From: Lingula anatina
Lineage: Eukaryota; Brachiopoda; Lingulata; Lingulida; Lingulidae
Direction: 5' to 3'
DNA length: 64,000 nt
Assembly (NCBI RefSeq): GCF_001039355.2
Contig: NW_019773614.1
Span: forward strand, 535,429-599,428
In this document: piece by piece, positions 27,032 to 37,632 of the stretch
Layout: every line of letters starts with the position of its first letter
Position numbering within the stretch: the stretch's first letter is position 1
Made by a program: the position numbers and the translations under genes
Notes under the pieces: model-generated
Told to the model about the DNA's origin: nothing
Seen by the model: the letters and a program-made list of their open reading frames with translations, nothing else
Database searches by the model: none

Positions 27032-30000
27032 GTAAAAAGCAATTGTGGTCAGTGTAAAATTTAGTCTCCCAAACCTAAGAAACAAAATTTATAATTGTAA
27101 ACAGACATAGCAGTAATAGAAAAGAATTATATTTCCGAAGCTAACTGCATTAATACTCGTTTTTTAATTTTTAAAAATCCTGAATGAAATTTATTAACAC
27201 TTCTTTGTGTAAACTAAAATAACGGGGATTTTTTAGAAAACAAATGCAACCTTTAAAGTGTTGTAAGTCAAGTCATGTGGCACTAATTAATCACCTTGCT
27301 TTATTTCGATACCAAAAAAAAAAAAAAAAAAAAAAGGAAAGAAAAAATTATATTCTCCTATGCCATTAAATTTCAACAAAGCCACCTGTAGCTATGAGCA
27401 AGCATGTTTTATGGACTTTTCCTGTTATTGAAGTTGTGCATGTTGCCAGCATGTGTTATGACAGGTCTTCTTGCTGATCGATATGTCATTTGGCTTCTTT
27501 TCAATTTATGTACTTATCAACTGGAATGATTTCTAAATCACCTGCAATAATTTATCTAATTTTAGTTCTTAATTATTGCATTGATTTTCTTTATCCTTAT
27601 TTATCCTCACTTTATGTTTAAACACTGGTAGTTTGAGCACTTCTTAATCTTCTATATACTTTAACTTTCTTTTCAACTGTTAAAAAACTCTTTTGTGCCA
27701 CTTCTTTTGTTATGCCATTTGCTTTTATATTTTTTGTCTTTCCTGCTTTATGATTTTTCCATTCTCACTCCTTCTTCTTCCTTCATATGAAGTGTAAGTC
27801 AAGCTGAAAACAGGTGTCTTTACCATGATAGGTGAGTGTGGGGTGATATGAGGACGTGGTATTAAAAGATACTGTTATATATGATAAAGAAAAATTCCTT
27901 AATCATTGTGTGATTGATAAAAAACCCTCCTAGCAGTTTCAGGTGTCAGTATGGTTTCCGTTGATAAAAGTTTTGATTTTTGTATATGTGCAGTATAGTC
28001 TTAGAGGATGTCTTATAAATATTTAATATTTAGGAAAAGTTTTAAGACCAAATACACTGATTTTATATTGGAAGAATATGTAAAAAATCACATTGCAGAC
28101 CTGCAGGTTGATAATCGTCATAATTTTAACAAAAGATTCATTTTGACTTAAATAGTGATGACTAATGCCCTGAAGTGAACTTATACAATAATTTTGCTTT
28201 GTTGTGGTATGATGTGAGGGCAGTAGCCTCTCACTGTAACCACTAAATATTTAATCATTTCCTCTTTGTAAAACCCATATGATTATGTTTTGACTGAGTA
28301 TCCAACAGCCCTGTCTATTTTTGACGACATATGCTCAAAAGGTCTCTGTTGTAATTTATTTNTGTAAATTTTTTTCATCCTGAATGAAATTTATTAACAC
28401 TTCTTTGTGTAAACTAAAATAACGGGGATTTTTGAGAACAAATGCAACCTTTAAAATGTTGTAAGTCAAGTCATGTGGCGCTAATTAATCACCTTGCTTT
28501 ATTTCGATACAAAAAAAAAAGGAAAGAAAAAATTATATTCTCCTATGCCATTAAATTTCAACAAAGCCACCTGTAGCTATGAGCAAGCATGTTTTATGGA
28601 CTTTTCCTGTTATTGAAGTTGTGCATGTTGCCAGCATGTGTTATGACAGGTCTTCTTGCTGATCGATATATCATTTGGCTTCTTTTCAATTTACGTACTT
28701 ATCAACTGGAATGATTTCTAAATCACCTGCAATAATTTATCTAATTTTAGTTCTTAATCATTGCATTGATTTTCTTTATCCTTATTTATTCTCACTATAT
28801 GTTTAAACACTGGTAGTTTGAACACTTCTTAATCTTCTATATACTTTAACTTTCTTTTCAACTTTTTAAAAACTCTTTTGTGCCACTTCTTTTGTTATGC
28901 CATTTGCTTATATATATTTTGTCTTTCCTGCTTTATGATTTTTCCATTCTCACTCCTTCTTCTTCCTTCATATGAAGTGTAAGTCAAGCTGAACACAGGT
29001 GTCTTCACCATGATAGGTGAGTGTGGGGTGATATGAGGACGTGGTATTAAAAGATACTGTTATATGAATAAGAATAATTCCTTAATCATTGTATGATTGA
29101 TAAAAAACCCTCTTAGCAGTTTCAGGTGTCAGTATGGTTTCCGTTGATAAAAGTTTTGATTTTTGTGTATGTGTAGTATAGTCTTAGAGGATGTCTTATA
29201 AATATTAAATATTTAGGAAAAGTGTTAAGACCAAATATACTGATTTTATATTGGAAGAATATGTAAAAAATCACATTGCAGACCTGCAGGTTGATAATTG
29301 TCATAATTTTAACAAAAGACTCATTTTGACTTGAATAGTGATGACTAATGCCCTGAAGTAAACTTATACAATTATTTTGCTTTGTTGTGGTATACTGTGA
29401 GGGCAGTAGCCTCTCACTGTAACCACTAAATATTTAATCATTTCCTCTTTGTAAAACCCATATGATTATGTTTTGACTGAGTATCCAACAGCCCTGTCTA
29501 TTTTTGACGACATATTCTCAAAAGGTCTCTGTTGTAATTTATTTTGTGCTTTGTTTTGAAAATGAAGTGTTTTCACCCCCTCCCCCCCCCCCAAAAAAAA
29601 AAAAAAAAAAAAAAAGTAACTCTGCTGTCAAAGTAACTCTTGTATACTGTTATTAGTATTTTAGAAAAAAAGTTGACTCTTTCCAACTAGGATGCTTTGA
29701 GAAAGAGGGAAAGAGGGGGAGGGTAGATAGTACATGTATAACATGGTCAGGTGGACTGGTGCACATGCTGATAAAAACATTGCTTTTGGTTGGAAACTTG
29801 ATGTAATGATCAAATCATGGGTTTGTGAAAATTTGGTATAGGACCAGTAAAGATTATTTTTAAACTAAGTACTTTAACTACTAGTAAACCTGTCCAAACA
29901 AATGGCAGTTTTTCTGATCTCCCAGTATGTACTTTGTAGTGGTAAACAAATCTTGTCCTCAGTGTCCTCTCTTGATTATCTCTGTGATAGGGCATCCAAT

Positions 30001-33000
30001 CAAAGCATTAATGATTCATGTTGTTGAAAAGTAAACTTGGGGTCAGGCGTGGGATAATTGAAGCCTGTGTACTTGGTATTTAACGATGGGACACAATACC
30101 CTGCTATCCTGGTCAGTATTCAGAGTCTTATGACCAACCTGACCAGATTATCACAGTTTTTGAGAGATGATTTTTTCTCCTGCTTGCTTACATAATGTGT
30201 ATCCGTTTATAGCAGAAGACTACCAAGGTTGAAAATTTAATAAATTGTCCTTTTTCATTGTGCTAGTAAAACTTAATGTTGCTATGTTGTTAAGTCAATA
30301 GAGTTGCTATATCTGTGATTTTTATGGACATGCTATATATGTTATGCATGTTGTCTTATTGGGGGCTGCAATCTTACATACGAGTACCTGTGTGCTTAGT
30401 GAGAACTATCATTCCACATTCAGGTTTGGACATTTTCTCGACAATGCCTAAGTTTATAATCATTACAGGACAGAGTGACCTTTGTGAAGATAAGATTAAT
30501 TNCAGAGCAGTTTGAGACCCTGCATCATTATCTACTGAGGGATGATGTATTTTGCGTGCTGCCCACAGGTTACGGCAAGTCCCTGATATTCATTCTTATC
30601 TTTGATTGGTCCGGATTTGAACAAAGCGCGCTTTGACTCGTTCGCGCTCATTGGCTAGATCGTTCAATGAGTCATTGAGTGCGGGCTTTAAATTTGATTG
30701 GCGGGCGGCGGGGGCAATCGAATGTGGTCAGAGGTAACTTGACACGATGAAGATAGGCTATTGTGAAGAGGTTAGTGTCAAGTTATCTCTGAAGCTCAGG
30801 GTGCCCCCCCCCCAAAAAAAAAAAAAAAAATCGAAAAAAAAAATCAAAAAAGTAACTCTGCTGTCAAAGTAACTCTTGTATACTGATATTAGTATTTTAG
30901 AAAAAAAGTTGACTCTTTCCAACTAGGATGCTTTGAGAAAGAGGCAGAGGGGGTAGATAGTACATGTATAACATGGTCAGGTGGACTGGTGCACATGCTG
31001 ATAAAAACATTGCTTTTGGTTGGAAACTTGATGTAATGATCAAATCATGGGTTTGTGAAAATTTGGTATAGGACCAGTAAAGATTATTTGTAAACTTAGT
31101 ACTTTAACTGCTAGTAAACCAGTCCAAACAAGTGTGAGTTTTTCTGATCTCCCAGTATGTACTTTGTAGTGGTAAACAAATCTTGTCCTCAGTGTCCTCT
31201 CTTGATTATCTCTTGTGATAGGGCATCCAATCAAAGCATTAATGATTCATGTTGTTGAAAAGTAAACTTGGGGTCAGGCGTGGGATAATTGAAGCCTGTG
31301 TACTTGGTGTTTAATGATGGGACACAATACCCTGCTATCCTGGTCAGTATTCAGAGTCTTATAATACAACCAACCTGACCAGATTATCACAGTTTTTGAG
31401 AGATGATTTTTTCTCCTGCTTGCTTACATAATGTGTATCCGTTTATAGCAGAAGACTACCAAGGTTGAAAATGTAATAAATGTTCCTTTTTCATTATGCT
31501 AGTAAAACTTAATGTTGCTATGTTGTTAAGTTAATAGAGATGCTATATCTGTGATTTTTATGGACATGCTATATATGTTATGCATGTTGTCTTATTGGGG
31601 GCTGCAATCTTACATACCTGTGTGCTTAGTGAGAACTATCATTCCATATTCCGGGTTGGACATTTTCTCGACAATGCCTAAATTTATAATCATTACAGGA
31701 CAGAGTGACCTTTGTGAAGATAAGATTAATTTCTGACCATTTTTTACCCTTAATTCAGCTTGTGTTAATAGTCAATAAAGCTATATATGAAGCATATGTT
31801 GAAGGAAGGGACAGGGGTGAGACAGCTGTGGTTAAAGTAGCTGGGGATGTTTATAGACCAGGAAATCTCATTGGCTTAAAAGTAACAGAATGAAAAACTG
31901 AGGAATTAAAACTGCACAGTGCAGGCTGGCATGGGGAAATGGGCTGTAAAAGAGACATAATGGTAACCTGGATATATTTGCAGCCTAACACATGAGGATT
32001 TGGTTTTAATGTAATGCTCTACCATTAGGCACATTGTTTGTTACTGATTACTATGATAATTATACGCCAATATGTAATGGAGGTATACTAACTCCTTCCT
32101 TTACAGTATTGTTCATGTGCTGTGGTTGTGTTTGGAAAGCACTCAAAACAATGACATCACTGTAAATATTTCTGTTTCGATGCTGACCACTTAGATTAAA
32201 CGTTAATGAATTAGTAATAATATCAATTGAGACTACTTTATAAGTTTTCTATGGAAAAACTTTGTTCCATGATATGCTGCACGTCACCTTACCTGCATCT
32301 TATTTCTCTGAGTGTTAATTATTAATTGAATGCTTAGGTTGGTCCCCTCTGCCACTAACCAGGATTAGTTATGCAAGTAAAAGTAGTGTATTTCTGTAAA
32401 TCAACATGAATAAAAGATGTAAATGTGAACTGAGGGCAGAGAGGGGACACCAATGAATATATGATGACATTGTATTTGTTTTTAGAGCAAATGATCTTCT
32501 TTGACCTTTTGACTTTAAGTATAGAAAAGTATGTTGGTTAACATGGCAGATCAATACATGAAGATGAATTAGCTGTCAGTCACATTTAATGTTTTTGTAT
32601 CAATATATCTGTAGCAAATTAGACATGACTTTTGTTAACTTTCATGATAGTTAGAGGTATACTGAGGAATTTTGATTGAAAAGGTGGTGTTAGATTTGAA
32701 TTATTTATTTCTGTCTTTATTCTGTTTGACATTCCTTTTACAACACAGAACTTACTCAGTTTTGTTAATTTTTTCAGACTTTTTGTAGATGGCCGTATTA
32801 ACTGGGGAAGAATAATCACACTTCTGTGCTTTGGGTACAGAATGGCCATTGAAACACTCCATAGAGGTTTCAGGAGTTTTGTTCAAAAGATCGTCCAGTT
32901 TGTCGTCAAGTTTATTGCAGTGGAAAAAATTGCCAAATGGATTGCAGAACAAGGTGGCTGGGTGAGCTGGTTTCTGTTCATTGTGATTTTTTTTAAAATA

Positions 33001-33456
33001 GGGATACTCTAAGGAGATAATATTTTTTCAATGTCACTAGTTTAAATATGATTAAATAATAAATCATTTTTAAAGAGACTAACTGTATTTTCTGTCTGGG
33101 CATGAAGTTTCGACCCATCGTCATAGGAGCTTGATCACATGACCAACTTCTACCTCAGTGGTTGAAATTGTGTTTAATCTCGTTGAAAAACATTTACTTT
33201 TTAAAATATTTTTATAGGGAAAACTATACTTGTGAGAAAATGAAGAATTTATTCATTTAATATTCATTATTATTTAATTTGAAGTGGGGAAATGCTTTGT
33301 TCCTGTTAGTAATTGATTATTATATATGCTCTGTTTGTTTTCCAGGCTGCTGCCCTAAGATATGTCCCAGAGACCGTGGGGATGCCTGTATTTATGGGAA
33401 TGGTGTGCATCCTGGTAACAGCAGTAGCAGCATGGTATTATTTTAAAAAGAAGTGA
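24059..33456 (+). CDS. BAK1: BCL2-family apoptosis effector, BAK orthologue
   Basis: BAK is a pro-apoptotic protein that forms pores in the mitochondrial outer membrane. Four coding exons (24059-24327, 26459-26602, 32778-32961, 33346-33456) join in phase to 235 residues. Residues 1-90 are a Gly/Pro-rich N terminus. The BH3 motif IGRRLALIGDDINRKYEHEF is almost the vertebrate BAK BH3. BH1 contains DGRINWGRIITLLCFGYRMA and BH2 contains WIAEQGGW. The C terminus has a hydrophobic segment (PVFMGMVCILVTAVAAWYYF) and a KKK tail, as in tail-anchored BAK. The start ATG at 24059 follows an acceptor near 23911, so a 5' UTR exon lies upstream, perhaps ending at the donor near 22180. The intron 26603-32777 is inflated by two duplicated blocks and carries a possible alternative exon. 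Human BAK is 211 residues, so the extra length is N-terminal. Confidence 0.93.
24480..24516. repeat. TG dinucleotide microsatellite
   Basis: A TG run of about 36 bp in BAK intron 1. The Val/Cys repeat ORF across it is an artefact. Confidence 0.95.
25067..25281. mobile_element. MITE of about 215 bp in BAK intron 1
   Basis: The left end reads GCATTCCCAGAGCTTTTAGA and then TCGATCTA. The reverse complement of the right end reads CCATTTCCAGAGATTAGATC and then GATCTA. CTA flanks both sides (25064-25066 and 25282-25284), a possible 3-bp target duplication. There is no coding capacity. The interior is more GC-rich than its surroundings. Confidence 0.6.
26984..27029. repeat. TAA trinucleotide microsatellite
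   Basis: About 15 tandem TAA units in BAK intron 2, shortly before the first duplicated block. Confidence 0.95.
27178..28361. repeat. Duplicated block 1, copy 1 (ends at N 28362)
   Basis: This block is repeated almost unchanged at 28378-29543, about 1,200 bp downstream. The copies differ by scattered substitutions and small indels, including a shorter A run in copy 2. Copy 1 ends exactly at the single N. That fits two heterozygous contig ends placed side by side better than a true tandem duplication. Confidence 0.85.
27793..27831 (+). other. Candidate 39-nt in-frame alternative BAK exon, copy 1
   Basis: A pyrimidine-rich tract and AG precede TGTAAGTCAAGC, and the segment ends GATAG followed by the strong donor gtgagt. 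Entering in phase 2, as BAK exon 2 leaves, it reads VSQAENRCLYHDR. It leaves in phase 2, so exon 3 continues in frame. It would insert 13 residues between BH3 and BH1. No expression evidence is available from sequence alone. Confidence 0.3.
28362..28362. other. Single-N join between two copies of block 1
   Basis: Copy 1 of the block stops at 28361, and copy 2 starts 16 bases after the N. Confidence 0.85.
28378..29543. repeat. Duplicated block 1, copy 2
   Basis: This is the near-identical partner of 27178-28361. Sequence continues past its end into a C/A-rich run and then block 2, so this copy is joined to the downstream contig. Confidence 0.85.
28978..29016 (+). other. Candidate 39-nt in-frame alternative BAK exon, copy 2
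   Basis: It has the same acceptor, length and gtgagt donor as copy 1. It reads VSQAEHRCLHHDR, with two amino-acid differences (Asn to His and Tyr to His). It is probably the second allele of one exon. Confidence 0.3.
29572..30501. repeat. Duplicated block 2, copy A (ends at N 30502)
   Basis: It starts with a C run and A run, then GTAACTCTGCTGTCAAAGTA, and is repeated at 30803-31731 with scattered differences. Copy A ends exactly at the single N, the same signature as block 1. Confidence 0.85.
30502..30636 (+). pseudogene. RecQ-like helicase fragment with a Walker A motif
   Basis: From the N at 30502 one frame reads EQFETLHHYLLRDDVFCVLP followed by TGYGKSLIF, then runs out of similarity and stops at 30636. 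The LPTGYGKSLIF segment is the Walker A region of RecQ-type DEAD-box helicases. Only about 35 codons remain, so this is a relic. It may derive from a multicopy helicase-like gene or a mobile element. It lies in about 300 bp present only next to copy B of block 2. That piece is more GC-rich than its neighbours. Confidence 0.5.
30732..30789. repeat. Hairpin-forming inverted repeat
   Basis: CAGAGGTAACTTGACAC and, about 25 bp later, GTGTCAAGTTATCTCTG are reverse complements at 16 of 17 positions. They lie in the copy B-specific 300-bp segment with the helicase relic and may be part of a mobile element. Confidence 0.5.
30803..31731. repeat. Duplicated block 2, copy B
   Basis: This is the partner of 29572-30501, again starting with a C run and A run. 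It continues without a break toward BAK exon 3, so this allele belongs to the downstream contig. Confidence 0.85.
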
Positions 33457-33883
33457 AGTCCAGCAATAACAATTTACACATCAGTATTGACATTTAATGT
33501 ATACTGGGAAGAAACTTGTTTTGTAAAGAGCATTTTTAACTGAAGAATCTGCGCAATATGACATTTGGTTGAAAAAAAAACATATCTCATATTTGCATAT
33601 TATTTCAAGTAAACGATAAAAGTGTCGGAATCTTCCTGTTTATTACATTTTGCAAGTTGACACACGTTCTACTCTTGTTTTCTCTCTTGAACACCAAGCC
33701 AAATTCAGGGTGAATATTTAGAATATTTATTGATTTATCTCTGGAGGACTGCATGTATCATTGACCCAATTCATCTGTCGATGTAAATGGCATCCAATAT
33801 TGGCAGCCTTTATTTGATCTATATGAGAACATTTCTGGAACCTTTTATGTCATTTTTGACTAAGGCTTGAATTGCCAAATCTG

Positions 33884-33889
33884 AATAAA
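33884..33889 (+). terminator. Candidate poly(A) signal of BAK
   Basis: The first AATAAA after the stop, about 430 bases downstream. Later candidates exist, so the used site is uncertain. Confidence 0.4.
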
Positions 33890-36317
33890 TTTTGAATATA
33901 AATGTGGCTCTGAAAAAACATTTTACATTATTATTAAATATTATATTGGATCATTATATTAGATCAGAATATAGAGTGCTGAAGCTATTTTGTTGACATA
34001 AAAAGATTAGACACCATTTTAAATGTGCCTTCAAACACTTTACATTTTTTAATCATGAAAGGTGTTTGCTACTAATTTGATAATGTTACAGAATATGTGA
34101 TAAAAAAGGCTTCCCCAAAATTAAATGTCTGGAGTCATTTGTGTAATGTCAGTAAAAATTGGTATATGTATTTAACATGATGCATTCTTCTGGAATTTTT
34201 ATAGGGGTAGGGAGGGGAGATGAGAATAAACTTGATTGATTAATCACAACTTGTGCATAATACAATTGTGCGAAAGACTTGCAATAAGAGTCTAGTTTTT
34301 ACATAAAGTAGAATACAATCATTCACTGAAAAATTTTTTGAGCTGTATATGGATGGTGCTGCATGGTGTTTTTAGTACAGTGAGTACAGAAATACACTCT
34401 CCCTTTTTTGTCTCAAGAGTATAGTTATAAGTGTGACACTAGCAAATTATAAATTCAAATATATATATATATATATACATATTATGACAAATAAGAAAAA
34501 AACTGCTGGGTATTCATTTGATCTCAGAACGAAATGTATATACTAGAATACTGTAAAATATAGTTTGTGTGTTGTCAATTGCCATTAATATCACTGTTTT
34601 CAAAGTTCAGTAAGCTTGCATGTGGTTGTGTCTTCATGGAAAGTGTTATTTTACATGATACTTGTGTTTTAAGTTATTGGACTTTTCAATGTTAAAAGGA
34701 AGTGCACTCTTTTCCCATTTAATATATAACACGAGGCAGAGCCTGTGGTATTGTTTTTAATTTTCTGTTATTTCTATCTACTATAAGATGGCTATTGACC
34801 TAAAGAATTTCTTTATTTAAGTGATATATCTTTTTAATGTCCCAAACTGTGTATTATGTGCATGGAGATGTTAATCAAGGCATGGTATTGCATGTTGTTT
34901 TAAATATTGACATTTTCAAAAACAATTTGCTAAAAGCGGGGCTCTTACTAATAAAATATTCTATGCAATGAAATTGATTTTTTTCTCCCTTTTACTTTAT
35001 TTCCTGCAGAATAAATATGACATAATTATGAGCAATGTGAAAGTGAGCTACAATCTTGGAAATTGGAACATTTTGGCTCACTAGTTCCTCTGTTTTTCTA
35101 AAAGTTGAGGATGTGCGTTTCAACAAATTTGGGTGCAAAGTTGTTATGATAAATTTGAACTTGTCCTTCATGATATGCTCAGACATTTTTCTTGTTAATT
35201 GTTTACTTAATTTGCTCAATTTATTTTGGTATTCAATGATTTATAATTTCACCAATTAATGAGCACAGCAACTTGAGAAATGACAGTTGAGAAATTATGG
35301 ATTTTGTAATTTGATTTATTACAAACTTGTGAATATAACATTCTATTAAAAAGTATAAAGAATGTGAAAATTGCACATACATGTGTCTTGTGAAAATGAA
35401 TCAGATCGTTTAAATGTTGTTCTAGAAATTTTTTACTTTTTTCTTTACACTTATGAAATGCTGATATTTATCCACCAGTACAAAGCATGTTTTGAAAAAG
35501 CAAATTTAAGCTGGTGAAACTTGCAAAAAAAATCACAGACTTAATTCAGAAAAAAAAATTTAAAAAGAAAAATTATCATCTGATATGTATTATAAAAATT
35601 GCCCTAAAACAAACAAACTGAACATCTTTACGTTCAGTGTGTTACAGATCTGGTCATTTCAAGCAGGTGGGATCATACCAATATTTCCTTTTTGTATTTA
35701 AAAAATCATAACAGGTGGGTAGTTCTAAATGTGAATAAATCATAATAAAAAATATATTATTTAGGTACATATTTAACACTTAAGCAGGTATAATACTTCT
35801 CATATATATACTGGGGTATTTACCTGTTTGCAAAAATGCCATTGCTTCTAGAGATAATATGCACCATACCACAATTACTATCCTTCATTAATTTATCTTT
35901 ATGCGTATGATGATTATGATCAATTTCAGGTTCATGCGTCTTTTCAGCTATTTTTGATTATATGGCATACTGTTCTTGAGCTCCACTAAGTATTCACTGA
36001 CTAGAAAATAAGTTGCGCAACTTTAGCACAGCTTCAGCATGCTGCAAAAGTATTCTTATGCAACAATGTTACATTGATTGTCAAATTTACATAGAAAACA
36101 ACTTAAAGCTTCTGCCCCCCCCCCAGCAATAAAAGTCAATCAGCCAAAAATAACTACAGCATATTCATAGATTGCTGAAGCATACTTAATGTAATATGTA
36201 CAATTTCATAATGACAGATGGCTTTCATTTACATTACAATAGAAAGTATCATTACATTTACCCTTTAAAAATGAAACTACTGGTATTTTTAAAAGCATAA
36301 AATGGTGTTGTTTTTTG

Positions 36318-36323
36318 TTTATT
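36318..36323 (-). terminator. Candidate poly(A) signal of the VWA gene
   Basis: TTTATT on the + strand, that is AATAAA on the - strand, about 180 bases after the stop codon. Confidence 0.35.
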
Positions 36324-36501
36324 TTTTAAAAGAACGTTATGATTAAAAGCTGTTTCCTCCTTTTCATTCTATACACAGGATGGACACTACAGTATGTTGA
36401 CACTATGTTCATCTCAATCAAGTACCTTAAGCATTCATGTTTATGACACTCAATATAAAAATACAACTTTAATCATCTGTTATTATCCCCTTTCTTTCCC
36501 T

Positions 36502-37568
36502 TTAAGTGATAACTAAAGATCTCATATGAGCCAGATTTTGCTCTGTGATTCCTGCTTTCAAGTCTCTCATTTTCTGGCCTAGTTCTTCCTGTCTGGCCGC
36601 ACGCTGCCGCCTGGCAGCATCCTGGGCTTGTTTTCTTTGTAAGGCAACAGCATCTGCATATTCTTCATATTGTAGACGGCGCTGCGTTTCATTCCATCTA
36701 GCTTGTGCTCGTTGATTTTTTAATTCCTGAAGAGAAAAAACGGTCAAGTCAATGTTTATACTGCTTATGGCATATTCTTTAATTAGTGCTGTTTTGCAGA
36801 ATTTTTAACCACATTCTTTGTAATATTCAGGCAGATACTTCTCATTTTAAATACTCTTATCTAAATTTCATGTAAAACAATGATAAAAATTAACAGAATT
36901 AAATTATAACAATGAAAGTCACTTAGTGCAACCTTGAAAAAAAAACAACTCTTAAATCATGTTTGACAAGTAAACAACTGCACTAATTAAGAACAGTGTT
37001 AACTTTGTGCACAGCAACTATCAATAACCTACTGAATTATGCAACAACGTTATAAGGTTTTAATAAAGTAAAACATAAAAAACACCTAAACTTATAAGGT
37101 AAGGTTGACAAAAATATATTTGCATGCATAATAAAGAAGGGTAAAATTCAAGAATAACTGACACCAAAGGAAAATGCATCACAAGGAAGTCAGAAAACAT
37201 ATTTCTCATGGGAAAGGAACAAGCAATAAGAATGATTGGAAAGGAATTATACCCCAGAGACCAACACCAAGCCAAGCATCATATCTGTCAATTATCCATA
37301 CCTACCTGTAGAACTGATGCATGCTACCTATGGATTCTATCTACCATAATCACTGATAAGGAAAGAGAAGAAGGGAACTGAACTATGTGTATATTTTTAA
37401 TGAATTTTAAGCAACAGAGTATACATACATGCATTTAATACATTCAGGTATAAATACACATATGTATTTCTTTGGGTTCAGTTGAGCCAACATAGAAATA
37501 TATGTCATGCATCCATGCTATTCTCTATTGATCTATCTTGTATATTTTAGAAATTTTTGATGAGGAAA

Positions 37569-37632
<64 letters not shown>

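Larger units (their letters stand above)
33457..36501. other. Convergent 3' region between BAK and the VWA gene
   Basis: Contains the BAK 3' UTR (AATAAA candidates at 33884, about 34225 and about 34953) and, from the other side, the 3' UTR of the - strand VWA gene. No further gene, RNA or mobile element was recognised. Confidence 0.6.
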
